Shown piece after piece: positions 45,886-57,396 of a stretch of DNA of 64,000 nucleotides (positions are counted from its first letter, which is position 1; every line of letters begins with the position of its first letter). The DNA comes from Holothuria scabra (Eukaryota; Echinodermata; Holothuroidea; Aspidochirotida; Holothuriidae). The DNA is taken from positions 37,350,846 to 37,414,845 of the forward strand of contig CM074193.1 in NCBI GenBank assembly GCA_037179385.1, in the 5' to 3' direction. The translations under genes and the position numbers were made by a program. The notes beneath the pieces were generated by a model that was not told the origin of the DNA, did not search any database, and was given only the letters and a program-made list of their open reading frames with translations.

Positions 45886-46047
45886 CTAACAAGCAAGTAG
45901 AAAAGACTTTGATTTTACCTGAAAGACCGTCAAGGCTAAAAGTTTATAGACGAATCCGATTAGCGCTTGTTTTAGTCCCTGTAGGCGGCCATTAGTGGTG
46001 TCCATCAGCCTCCAATCGTCTTCATTTTTATTGTCTACGTGCATTTC
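45886..46047 (-). pseudogene. Exon remnant of unknown gene, split by the LINE insertion
   Basis: The minus-strand frame reads HVDNKNEDDWRLMDTTNGRL, then QGLKQALIGFVYKLLALTVFQ, then a donor CAG|GTAAAATC at about 45919. On the other side of the LINE (from 49087) the acceptor-like CACTGAATATTAG precedes GATTTGAAAT, which would restore about 130 bp of exon. The hydrophobic end suggests a membrane protein, but I cannot name it. The diverged, frameshifted paralog at 38700 supports past coding or another conserved role. Confidence 0.5.
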
Positions 46048-46049
46048 TC

Positions 46050-46742
46050 GTGTGTAAAGGACGATCACATAGACGTGGGGGAGGGGTAGCTCTTTATGTT
46101 CGAACAGATATGGAGTTTGTCGTTATGGATAATATAACTAATTCGAATCATTTTGAATCATTATTTGTGAAAATTAAAACGGCGGTTTGTAAAACAATTA
46201 TTACTGGAGTTATTTACCGACCTCCAAGGGAAGATGTTGATGAATTTCTTCTTGAATTTAATAGTATTTTAAATACCTTAAATAATGATCGCAGTGTTTG
46301 TTTTATTGCAGGGGATTTCAATGTTAATCTACTGTCTGGACAAAACGCGGACTTACTTAAAAATACATTATTATCATTCTCATTCTATCCTGTAATTGAT
46401 AAACCCACTAGGGTGACAGAAGTATCGGAAACACTTATTGATAACATATTTACAAATATTAATTTCGCAACTAGATCTACCATCATTAGAACTGATTTAT
46501 CTGACCATTATCCCATTGCTATTATTTGTGAACATTTAAGTCCGTGTAGAAGGAATTTCACTAGGCCTGCTATTTTTAAGCGTGATACTAGTACTTCTAA
46601 AATATTGAATATGAAACTGGAATTAGATTCTACTGATTGGCATGATATTTTGTGTGACAATAACGCTCAGTCTGCTTTTACTAAATTTAATAATAAACTT
46701 TGTGATATTTTTCCAAAGAAACTGTCCTATGCGTCAAATTAA
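46050..46742 (+). pseudogene. LINE AP-endonuclease domain (C-terminal two thirds)
   Basis: It contains RGGGVALYVR, then GVIYRPP, the metal-site GDFNVNLL (about 46311), TLIDNIFTN and the catalytic SDHYPI (about 46499). These are the ordered motifs of the apurinic endonuclease of CR1/Jockey-like LINEs, which nicks target DNA to prime reverse transcription. The N-terminal catalytic residues are lost to the 5' truncation. The frame shifts near 46735 into the linker reading RQIKCKKNLQKSPWITSGIL. Confidence 0.9.
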
Positions 46743-47059
46743 GTGTAAGAAAAATTTACAGAAATCACCTTGGATTACCTCTGGTATTTTAAAGTCCATT
46801 CGCAAGAAAAATGTATTGTATTGTGCGTATAAGCGAAGCCCCACAGAACAGAATTTACTGCATTATCGCAACTTTAAGAACAGATTAACTGCGGTAATTC
46901 GAAATGCCAAGAAATCGTATTACTATGAGTACTTTAGTAAAAATAAAAATAACAGTAAGAAGATTTGGTCTGGTATTAATGGGATACTGAACAGAGGGGG
47001 GTGGGAACACTAATGCGACTGGAATTGAGAATTTACATACAAATGATGATCCGAATAAC

Positions 47060-47978
47060 ATGCAAAATTTTGCTAATGATTTTAATAATTTCTTCACATC
47101 TGTAGGCGAAAATCTAGCTTCTAAAATAGATGTAACGTACTATAACTACAATTGTTATCTCAATGATATAAGTGTTTTAGATACCTTTATTTTACACCCA
47201 GTGAGTCATGAGGAAGTAGTTAGTACTATATTGAAACTTCAAAGTGGGAAATCCCCAGGGTATGATGGCCTTACCAATGATATTTTAAAACAGATACATG
47301 GCCATATTATTGATCCTCTTACTCATATTTTGAATTTATCTTTTTCTGAAGGTGTTTTCCCGAATGAACTTAAAATTGCAAAGGTCATTCCAATTTATAA
47401 ATCTGGTGGAGCTTGAAACTGTATCTAATTACCGCCCTGTTTCAGTTCTGCCTGCTATTTCTAAAATTTTTGAAAGACTTACATACAATAGATTATCAGC
47501 TTTTATAAATAAGAATAACCTATTATATTCCGGGCAGTATGGATTTCGGAAGGATCACTCCACATATATGGCTGCTTTAAAGTTTGTTGATGATATAGTG
47601 TGTAACCTAGATAATAGAGTCAGCACCGTGGCCTTATTTATCGATTTATCTAAAGCTTTTGATACTATAAATCATGAAATTTTATTGAACAAACTGTACA
47701 GATATGGAATACGGGGTGTGGCATTTGATTGGTTTAAAAGTTATCTTTCTAATCGTAAACAATTTGTCCGTTTTAAAGGGAAGGACTCTAATCTTAATAA
47801 TATTAATATCGGCGTTCCGCAAGGTTCAATACTGGGACCTCTTCTTTTTATATTATATATCAATGATATGTATAAGTCGTCAAAATTACTGAAGTTTATA
47901 TTATTTGCCGATGACACAACTGTTTATTATCATAATCCTGATGTCAGTCGAGCCCTCAAGTTGTTTCTTCAGAGTTAA
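47060..47978 (+). pseudogene. LINE reverse transcriptase domain, frameshifted
   Basis: It runs in two frames with a shift near 47416. Motifs in order are SGKSPGYDGLTNDILK, IAKVIPIYKSG, NYRPVSVLPAISKIFE, YGFRKDHST, ALFIDLSKAFDTINHE, GVPQGSILGPLLFILYINDM and the catalytic FADDTT at 47904. All core reverse-transcriptase motifs are recognisable. At least two shifts in this domain alone mean it makes no enzyme. Confidence 0.93.
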
Positions 47979-48660
47979 AAAATGTTTCTGAATGGTTAGC
48001 GTCAAACAAGTTATCTTTAAATATAAGTAAAACTAAATTATTGGTTTTTAATAATATGAAAGGTGACACTGCACGTTTTACTATAAATTTTAAGAACACC
48101 ATCATAAGTAGTGAAAAATTCTACTAAGTTCTTAGGGGTTACAATTGATAATAAACTTACATGGCAGGATCACATTCATAACGTTACTAAATCCGTTTCT
48201 AAAATCGTCGGTGTTATGAATAGACTAAAACATTATATTCCTAGTTGTTCCTTGTTAACTATCTATAATGCATTAATTTTACCACACCTTACTTATAGTA
48301 TTTTATTGTGGGGTAATGCCTTACTGCCAACATATACAGACAAGCTTTTTTATTCTTCAAAAGAGGGCTGTACGAACTATATCAAAAGCTTCACCATACA
48401 CTCATTCTCTTCCACTTTTTCACCATTATAATATTCTAACTCTAAAGGACCACTACAATTACCAGTTAGGCGTTCTTTTGTATAGGCACAACAGCGGTCA
48501 ACTCCCTCCTGATTTCCATTCCTTTTTCAACCTTAATAGTTGTCATCACAACTATCCAACAAGAAGAAGAGATAATCTTCTCCAGCCATATACTAGGACA
48601 ATGTTTGCGCACTCTCACGTGAGAAGTAGCGGGGTATCTCTGGAACTCTCTTGACATTAG
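47975..48660 (+). pseudogene. LINE C-terminal region after the reverse transcriptase, frameshifted
   Basis: Pieces include NVSEWLASNKLSLNISKTK, then STKFLGVTIDNKLTWQDHI, then LLTIYNALILPHLTY, then (after a shift near 48355) LQKRAVRTISK and YPTRRRDNL. This is the thumb and C-terminal part shared by CR1/Jockey LINEs. Shifts near 47975, 48110 and 48355 disrupt it. Confidence 0.85.
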
Positions 48661-49357
48661 CATAAGAAATGCCCCTAACCTTAATCTATTCAAGAAGTAC
48701 TTAAAGAAATCCTTCTTGTTATTGTATGTGGATAATTAATTTTATCTGGCAAAAAAAAAAATAAATAAATAATCAAATAAATAAATAATTAAAAATCTGG
48801 CTAAAAGTAAGCATCAAACTAGCAGCAATTCTTTGTATACAATCATGTAAATGTTATAGGAGTCATATTCGTATTTATATATTCTAGTTGTGTAAGCAAT
48901 TAAGAACATCTCAGTTATTAGGGCCAGACTAGAAAAGCTTGCAAGCTTCATCTGGTTCCTTTTCTACTGTCTTCATACTCACGTTTCTTGTAAATATTAT
49001 TTCGTATTGTATCATAATAATAATGATAATGAATGTACGTTTGCATGTAGTACAGTTGAAAAAAAATAAACAATAAACAATAAACAATTTCAAATCCTAA
49101 TATTCAGTGAAGTTGAAAAAATCAAGATACATTTTAGTGCACAACCATCCACGGAACAGGTAAGGAAAGGAATTTAAAGATTAAAGGTGATGGACCCCAG
49201 TAATGGCCGACTAAAATTAGACCATCACAATCTGTCTGGATTCGTCTATTGACTGAAAGGAAAACGTGGTACTCTTAATAATTTAGAGGAACTACAAATA
49301 CTCATAAATACCTGGAAGCACGGCGTGGAAAATATATAGATTAGGCCTATCAGTAAT

Positions 49358-49679
49358 CAAGGGCGGATCCAGCTCCTAGCTGAAGGGGTGGGGGGCAGTT
49401 TGAAAAGGGGGTCGCCAACATCATGCAAGGGCCGCATACTCTTGAATTTGACCGACTACATTTCGGAGGCCAACTCCCATTGCCATAGTTATATATTGCT
49501 ATACGGTTCGAAATTCTTTTTTTTTTTTTATTATTTTTTTGTACTTTTCGGGCAGTTTTTACTTTACTTTTAGGACGCAGGGGCGCATTTTTCTTGTATT
49601 GAGGGGGGCTAGACTGGTCATGGGGGGGGGGGCAGTTGACCCTAGTTGCCCCCCCCCCACCCCCTTGGATTCGCCCTTG
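49358..49679. mobile_element. hAT-like MITE with perfect 8-bp target duplication
   Basis: TCAGTAAT (49350-49357) and TCAGTAAT (49680-49687) flank a 322-bp element starting CAAGGGCGGATCC and ending GGATTCGCCCTTG. It carries long G and C runs near its right end. It has no coding capacity. The 8-bp duplication and terminus fit the hAT superfamily. Confidence 0.9.
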
Positions 49680-49687
49680 TCAGTAAT

Positions 49688-51900
49688 AGCTACTGTATCA
49701 AACGTATTCTTACACCGAAGAATGTGTTAAGTAGATGTTCGACTATACATACCTTTACGATGAAAGTGAGTAGACCATATAGGCCACACCTGTACAATGA
49801 AATGGTCTAGTTAATGAGGGGACAGTTAGAGCTCACTGAAGTAAGGTGATAAAGCGTTCAGGCGAAAATTATGTCCGCAGATTCTTTCCGGTGAAAATTT
49901 GTCACTCCCTCTGGAAACACACTGGCTGTTAAATCCTCTGTATTATACCCCCTGGAAATCCATGGGGAAATACCAGGCTTAGTAGCATTAATCGTTGAGA
50001 AACGCGTAGACTACTTGCCAATCGAAAAAAGGGAAGGAGGGATACCAAACGGTAGAAAAGCCTTGCCAACGGCTACAAATTGTTCCAATTGCACAAAGCT
50101 GTCATGTTTTGTAAACAAAACTACGTGCAGAACGTCCGCGTCAATGTTTAGTACCGATACTTTTCGGAATTAATCACATTCTACTTGATTTAAGTATTTT
50201 AACGTCACGTAGCCTACTGTAAATATATGGGATTAACAAGTATCACCTCAACATGTTAATTGCTTCACTGTTTATGTGTTTGTATTGCAACTCACCCCGT
50301 ACCTTCCCTGTACAAGGAATAGCCATTAACAGGCGACGGTGTTAAATAAATGTTACTTTTTTACCATGCTGTCACATTGCCTCTTAAGAATGCAATACAG
50401 ACACCCGGGGAGATCAAAGACACCGTAGGGTGTACTGTTACGCAAATATTACGTAACTATATGTGTGTTTTTGTATATCTGGTAACGTCAATCAATCAGA
50501 CTTGAAATCTGACTAAGCTGTATCAAGTGTGCGTGTAGTCAGCTGTATTTTCTCAGGGCGGCGATAAGATGTAATCAAACAGCCTAGAAAGCCTAGACAG
50601 CCCTCCTTTTGGAATGTCTGGATCCGTGCCTGATGTTTCAAAGAGTAAGAAAGAAAGTTTCATCATGACAGTGTGCCGAACGTTGAGGTGTGAAAGTTGA
50701 GAGAACAGAGGGTTTCTGCTGACTGAGTCAGCTGCTTCGGGATTAAGAGAGTGAATTTGCAATCTTCTTGGAGTGAATTCCCCTCTTCTTGGGGCGAATT
50801 AGTGGAATTACTACTCTAACGGAGTGGGAACGAGGTAAACGGAAGTTTTCACGCTATGTAACACATGCGCGGGTTTAATTTCTACCAACTGTGACCATGT
50901 ATTTGGGGGAATGGTCTCCTATAGCGGTGTGAAAAAGGTGAGGGCATATGCGGTCCTCATTCCCCGAAGAAGATTCGCTAGCCAAGCACCAATAAATAGG
51001 TCGTTAATCCATGCCCAAGTTCTGATATATGACAAACGTCAACAAGAGAAAGATGTTGTAGGAGAGGAATCGTTTTTAAAGCTGTAATGATACGTGCATT
51101 TTAGGGTAAAGGAAGGGAATGGCTGGGAGTGACTATATAGGGACGTCTAATGTAGGTTTATACATTGTGTATAGAAGAAACGTGATCACTGTGTGCCTGA
51201 GCCATAGTGATCTTTTTTTACTTAAAAAAATGACGGTAAAGGGTGTTACTTAAAATGACGGTAAAGGGGGTTAAAGCTATACAACGAAATCCTTCACGCT
51301 CATGAAACCAGAAACGAAATCATTAAATGAAAATTTCTAGGCAAGTTTTGTCCTTACTTTGCAAACATGTTTAGCTGCTTCAAACGTTTCATCAAAGTGG
51401 TGGCAAAAAAGAAATGTGCCAAAAGATCTTTTAAAGTGAGTAGTTAAGACTTAGGGTCCAATGGGGCTCCCTTAGAAAATATTTCATAGCAAAATTAAAA
51501 TTGTCTTAATTCATCTATATAAGTATATTTATCACCCTTTTCTCCAGATAAGTGTCTTATTTTGAGACCGCTTGGCGCTAGGTTGACACCAGCCGGGGGA
51601 AGGGTAGTCTTGCTCAAGCCGGTATTATTAGTATTACAGTACGTATTTGTACACATTACCGAGCAATAACAATAACCGTAAAGGAACAATTGTGAATACG
51701 CCCTTTGTCGGACATCAAATTTTATTCAGTGCTGTAATAGCAGTGAAAGAGATACTCGAGAACGCACAGTCTAGTTGACAAGCGCCCTTATTAGGGATAG
51801 TGTGGAATTTACTAACGTCTTGACCAAGACGAGGGGGAGGGAGACCTAAGGCGTATTAATGCAATTTTTTCGTATTTTACCGATTTGGAGAAGACAATAT
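49688..51900. other. Gene-less spacer between LINE/MITE and inverted arm 2
   Basis: The only recognised piece is a fragment of the AGAGTGAA terminus at 50741-50830 (GTGAATTTGCAATCTTCTTG, GGAGTGAATTCCCC, CTCTAACGGAGTG). A short direct repeat AAATGACGGTAAAGGG occurs at 51229 and 51253. Confidence 0.4.
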
Positions 51901-54224
51901 AAACAAGAGGGCAATCCACGGAGTTGCATATCTCATCGCTAACACGTGCGCAAGTTGGTTACAGAACTTGAACTATGTATGAGCTAGAAGTTTTATCTGT
52001 GCTGAATTTTATGCTACAGTAGAATGTCATTGACAAATATTACCTACTAAAACTCCATGCCACGATCTTGAAGTCCAAGGGAAGCGATTTTTTTTTCGTT
52101 CCAAGGGACGGAAGTTTTTTTTTTCGTAAGATAGCGAGGAGAAAGAATATGGCACAGACAAATCAAGTTCTTGAACAGGCGCACCTTATTAAAAAAAAAA
52201 AAACATCATTTGGATATTTAAATTCTGACACTGGATTATATAAGAACTGGAGAGATAGGCTACCCAATCTTTGTAATGCTTGCCCTTTTAATCCAGTGGG
52301 CCTATCTAAGATTTTTGAACAAATTTATTTTTTAAGATGCTGTTATCTCCTTGCAAAACTATGAAAAAAAAAAACAACGAGCTTGACTGTTACACTAAAC
52401 TGATACGATTAGATATGGAAACGATAATAAAAGTAAGACGCTTTTGGGGACGCTTTAGACAAGTGCGTAATTGTTATAATTCAGGCGCTAGCTGGGCGTA
52501 TTCTCCATTTTGACGCGACAGCAAACTTCATGTGTGTCGAGCTGATATGCACATCAAGTGCGTCACAATTAAAAAACTGGGCGTGTGCGCGATGTTGAAC
52601 GTGTGGCGTTAGAAGATTTCCGGGCGACGCACAAACCTTTTCTGCGTACTGGCCTGTGGCCAATCCAAGCAAGGATTGCCGGTGGCAAGGAAATTGTCAC
52701 GTACGTGTTTTTTTTTTTTTTTTTTTTTTGGTGATGCTCCAGAACCGCCAAGTTTTAAGGGCACCAATATGTAAGATAGAGGCCCTATGCCTAACCTAAT
52801 GTTAGTCACCCACAGTTTCATATCTTGGGTTATAACTCAAGCGTATGAATGGCGTACGTTTAGCCCCAGACCTAGCCTACATACTGTTAACCAGCTTGAG
52901 ATTTCAAGTCGAGCCCTAGGTTTGACTTCAACTTTCATACTACTAGGCTTAACAGTTACAGCAACTTTGGAGTGAAAACAACTGTCTGCATACACCATAT
53001 GAGAACACTCTAGATATAAGGGCCATCAGAGTGAAGTGCGAGTAGGAACTTAAAAATCTCACTGCAGCATACAAGCTAGTAAAAAAAGAATTTGAGACTG
53101 TTACTACGAAGTACTAACCTAGGAGTCTAGCTTATTTAATTGATGAAAAATAGGCTAGTTACAAAACATTAAAGTGGGGATGACACGGCCAAAGTAAGTT
53201 CCTAGGTAACTGTTCTTTGGGTACACCTTGACATAAAGTGAATGATTTCCCTAATAAATTATGTCCATAAATACCGAAATACGACGTTTTGAATTCCCAA
53301 TTACAGACTCAGACCATTTGAAATTCGAAAGCGAAAAAACGTATGTGAACGCGTCTCAAAATGGTGACGTCATTGGAGGCACGGTTAGCAACACTGTACC
53401 AGAGAGCTCACAATCATCGAATCATGTGCATGGTAACGCGTGTTAGCGCAAACATAATTGCAAACACCGGTGCTCCGATAGCAGTGAGCGTACATTGTGA
53501 ATTGTGCATTGCGCGGTGACTGTTTAGTATTCGCAATAGCATCTTCATCAAACAGCTCATACAGTAAAGACGCGCTCGTAGTGGGGACGCGCTTAAGTGT
53601 GGTCTGCTCATACATATTCATAGATGTTCTTCCTTGCACAAAAACAGAACTATTTTTACCCGCGCGCATGCACACGCGAACACATTGGCCAATGATTTGC
53701 TCCGAATCCCCACCATGGTCGGCGCTTTTCGCTCTGTACGTTGGACTCTGTATTGTGATGTAATCGTTTTTATGAGGTTGCTAAGATAAGATAACTTGAC
53801 CGAGCGTTACATTAGTTCTACATCTAGATGCGCGCCGTAGGGCAGGGTTTGTGCAAATTGCGTCATAAAAGTTAGGCGAGTTGTTGCGGCATTTTTCGAA
53901 ATTGGGTTTCGAACGCAGTTTTCCTTCGAATATCATTTATGCCGAATTGTACGGGTTTGTAATGGGGTGTGAGATGATATTTGTAAAATACTGTATCCAA
54001 TCTTGCAATAGCCTACACAAAAGTTTTTGTGGCCGTGTCATGCCCACTTTAACCTTTGACAATCTGTAACGTGAACTATGTCCTTGGTTGCCATGACAAC
54101 CACACATATTGGTACAACTAACAGTATCATGCCTAGGCTATTACACTTAAACTTTCAGATTTGTGGGATGCGTCCGTTAAGAGTTAAAGTGAATACAAAA
54201 AAAAGTATTTGACCCCCTGTCACG

Positions 54225-54710
54225 TGACCTTTGACCTTGGTTGCCATGGAAACTACATATTTTGGTAGAACTAGTCTACCCTATTATACTTGTGAAGTTT
54301 CATGTAAAATGAAGGTTTTCTTTTGAAGTTTTAGTACAAAATAGGAAAAAAAAAGTGTTTTTCTGCAAAATGTGACCTTTGACCTCTGACCTTTGACCTT
54401 TTCTTCCCAGTGTCTTCGTGACACAAGTTCCCACCCTGGGGTACCCACCTACCAATTTTGAAAAGAATCGGTCCAGCCCACTAGGAGGAGTTTGAGGGAC
54501 AAAAACGTTGTTTTACGAACAAAATATGACTTGGAATTTTTTTTGTTCCACTCCACCACTTGACCTTTTACCTCTGTTGCTATGGCAACCACATATTTTG
54601 GTAGGTCTAGATGCAATCATCATATGTATGAAGTTTCGTGCCAGGAGAACGTTTCGTTTTGGAAATATAGCAGAAAATGGGATTTTCACCGAATTTGACC
54701 TTTGACCTGT
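54225..54710 (-). promoter_or_regulatory. DR1 array of inverted arm 2 (four perfect sites)
   Basis: TGACCTTTGACCT, the reverse complement of AGGTCAAAGGTCA, lies at 54225, 54373, 54387 and 54696. The fifth site of arm 1 is here mutated to TTGACCTTTTACCT near 54558. The repeated spacing matches arm 1, as expected for copies of the same element. Confidence 0.55.
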
Positions 54711-54832
54711 AACCTTTGACCTTCACTTCCGGTTGTGTATCAAAATGCAATTGTTCCACCTGAGGTACCATCCTACCAAGTTTGAAGAAAATCGACCCAG
54801 CCGTTTACAAGATATTAAGAAAACAAAATTGG

Positions 54833-54908
54833 ACACACACACACACACACCCACACACCAACACACACACACACACACACAACCACCAACACACACACAC
54901 ACACACAC
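54833..54908. repeat. CA microsatellite in arm 2
   Basis: Interrupted (AC)n; the equivalent position in arm 1 has only a short (GT)8-like run at about 42067-42082. Confidence 0.95.
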
Positions 54909-55321
54909 GGACAGGTTTTGACCCCTCTCTCAGCCATGGACCTTCAGTCACCCCGGGGTACCTCACCATGGGTTACACCTCGAGACTAGTAACCTGGGAA
55001 AATTTACCGTTACCATGGCAACCATTGCGATTTAAGCTGGCATTGCCATATATAGCCCAATAGGCAAAGTGACTACAATATCTCATCCTCCTCACGGAGC
55101 GATGAGATAAAAAGAGAAAAAAAGGCATGGTGGTAAAAAACAGAAATTAAGATTGAAACCACCTTAACACCCATTTATTCTTCAATGATCAATGAAATGT
55201 TTCAGAACAAGTTCTCACACCTAATTTATCAGACAAAAAACAACAGTTTCATTCTTGTGATTACCCAGCCAACATGCCCACTTGGACCCAAATGGGCCCA
55301 GCAGGACCCTCCGTGCTTATC

Positions 55322-55470
55322 AGGTGTTCCAACGCGAGCCCAGCTGATTTAGCCTTTACCAGCTTATACCCAGCTGGACATCACCAAAGCCCAGCTTTAA
55401 AAGCTGAATTTCCAGCTTAGCTTCAGCTGGTAAACTGGCTAGCCCAGTTGGGCCCCGCGTTGGAACATCT
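55322..55470. mobile_element. Short hairpin element, GTTCCAACGCG termini
   Basis: AGGTGTTCCAACGCGAGCCC at the left is mirrored by GGGCCCCGCGTTGGAACATC at the right. The interior is rich in CCAGCTGG-like words. It may be the centre of a larger element, because CAGCAGGACCC and GTCCCAGGTGGGAGCAGGG lie just outside. Confidence 0.55.
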
Positions 55471-56509
55471 AACAAATACGAATAGGTCCCAGGTGGGAGC
55501 AGGGAGATCCCTGCTGGGAGAGGCTTGGAAAGACGGGTTTCTCCTATTTGGCTTTTTCATATTATTGATGACAAAATCTTCCTAATTAGAGTTCGATACT
55601 ATCTGACTCTGATACTACGGTCATCCCCACACAAAGCTATAAAAAATAAAAGTTATGTACTCCTTCGAACAGGTCAAAACTTTCGTCAGTTTTTTAATAT
55701 AAACAAATATGATTTGTGAATCTAATTTCCTCCACAAGCTGGTATCATCTCTTTTGGGCAAAACAACCTTTGTGAAATATGAAAAGGTTCCGGGTTGGAT
55801 CGCTAAAGAAATTCAGGAAATCCATGTTCAAAAAGTTATTAAAGGTGTTATCACCCCAATAAAAATTAGAATTAAGGAAAAACACTTTCACCGCTAGCAA
55901 CATACATAATAACAGATACATTACCGAAAGAATCCAGTTTGGGATCTAGCAAAGGACAAAAACCTGATCTTATTTAACTTGATTAATTCGTTAAAAGACA
56001 GTTATTCATCACCTCAGACAGATCCAACTGGGTCACAAACTACTTAAAAGAAGAGTTAAAGGTCCTATCAAGTGTTGATATGTTAGAGGGGTATAATTAT
56101 CCTTTTCCTAAGCATTTTGGTGATATTTGCATTGATTCGACGTGTAGTTCTCAAAATATGAACAAGTAAAGTTGTCACAGTTTCAACAAGAAGTGAACTT
56201 GAAGCAAGTACATGCGGACACGTGACATTATATCCCCACATTAGTCGAATGGACGGTCTTTTTTTTTTCTTTAAGCTTTACAGCTCATTTTCTCCTAAAC
56301 AATCCCATATTATAAGAATCTGATTGCATAAGTGACATGAGAATTTAACAAACTTTGCATTCCCCTAAAGGAATCCTATTCCTATTAAGGTCAAGGTCAA
56401 CACAACAGTGTGAAATAACAAAGGGAAAAACATTCGTTTTCAATTTGAAGAAGTGATATAACCTCCGCTGCTCTCAAGCTCACTTTTGAACACAAATCTA
56501 GCAATTTCA
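55471..56509. other. Gene-less stretch
   Basis: Short open frames at 55525 and 55709 have no recognised domain. The words look LINE-like in composition but carry no diagnostic motif. Confidence 0.3.
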
Positions 56510-56960
56510 TTTACTGAATCTCGACAAATGTTTGTACGATTGAATGGAAACTTCGAAGCACAGATTTGGTTCCTCTTTCACATATGAATATTAAGTTTTT
56601 TTTGCTTTAACTTCCCCTTTACTCCTATCCCATTCCAACAGTTCGGGAGGTAACTACTTTCGACTGAAATCAATTTTCGCCCGATCGGGGGAATATTTAA
56701 CCATGGGTGGCTTCATTTTCCAATATATCTCACATGAGCCATTGCGATCGTACCGCGTAAATTCAATGGAGATAACGTTCAAAACAAACTTGCCATTATT
56801 ATCGATATTAGGAAGATTTATTTACTGAATCTGGAGAAATATATGTTCGATTTGCATGGAAACTTCAACACACTGTGTAGATTTGGTTCCTCTTTCACAT
56901 ATGAAAATTAAGTTTTTTGCTTTAACTTCCCCTTTAATCCTATCCCATCCCAACAGTTCT
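56510..56960. repeat. Tandem duplication of flank plus MITE start (unit ~311 bp)
   Basis: TTTACTGAATCTNGANAAAT...GGTTCCTCTTTCACATATGA...CTTTAACTTCCCCTTTA...CCCATNCCAACAG occurs at 56510-56640 and again at 56821-56956. Between the copies lies the first 180 bp of the CAGTTCGGGAG MITE. Host flank has thus been copied into the interior of the element. Confidence 0.8.
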
Positions 56961-57396
56961 AGTTTATTGATTCAGGAGAAGTTCGTGCATATTTAGAGTC
57001 TCTGTTGACAGGGGAACAGAAAAAATGTCACCTGGCTTTTAACCGTGTCGATTTTGATATATAAATCAATTGTGCTACGTTTTTTTGTCCTAACCTAAAT
57101 TTATAGACGCTACACAGCCGTTTGTTTGTTTGTTTGTTTTTTTCGCAAAAAGGTGTCCTAGTGAATCGTGCCAGTATTCGTGTTGTTAATACATTGTTGA
57201 AGGTCCATTGTGGTTTCGCCCTTTGTTTCTTAACTTTTATCTTACATTTGAACACCTATGCATTTGTTAAACGAATCTACTACTGTGAAGAGGTAGACAC
57301 CGAGTGCTCATATATATTCCTACCGTTGAAAAAGGCAAATTTTACCCCGAGATAAGAAATTTCATTTTCCCCCGAAAGCGGTTATTTCCCGAACTG
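56639..57396. mobile_element. MITE, CAGTTCGGGAGATAACC family, copy B, internally rearranged
   Basis: The left end CAGTTCGGGAGGTAACTACT and right end CCCCGAAAGCGGTTATTTCC then CGAACTG are family termini. It is longer than copy A because of the flank duplication at 56821-56956. A TTTG microsatellite lies at 57119-57137. Confidence 0.8.

Larger units (their letters stand above)
46048..49086 (+). mobile_element. 5'-truncated CR1/Jockey-group non-LTR retrotransposon (LINE)
   Basis: It is bounded by comparison with the insertion-free paralog at 38760-38800. The left flank ends GCATTTC and the right flank starts AATTTC, giving a short ATTTC target duplication. The 3' end is a CAATAAA repeat tail (49065-49086) preceded by an AAAT-rich stretch at 48753-48792. 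The order is endonuclease C-terminal part, linker, reverse transcriptase, C-terminal domain. The 5' start inside the endonuclease domain shows the usual incomplete reverse transcription. Confidence 0.92.
51901..55108 (-). repeat. Inverted-repeat core, arm 2 (3.2 kb)
   Basis: It is the reverse complement of 41882-44994. It starts AAACAAGAGGGCAATCCACG and ends GGAGCGATGAGAT. Unlike arm 1 it is not enclosed by AGAGTGAA termini, so the core can exist alone. Differences include a poly-T run at about 52709-52729, an A-run near 52190, extra CA repeats at 54833-54908 and many point changes. Confidence 0.92.

Noticed and set aside
54733..55063. Threonine/histidine-repeat open frames
   Set aside because: Translation of the CA microsatellite inside inverted arm 2.
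55525..55897. Possible LINE-encoded fragment (two short frames)
   Set aside because: LINE-like composition only; no endonuclease or reverse-transcriptase motif.
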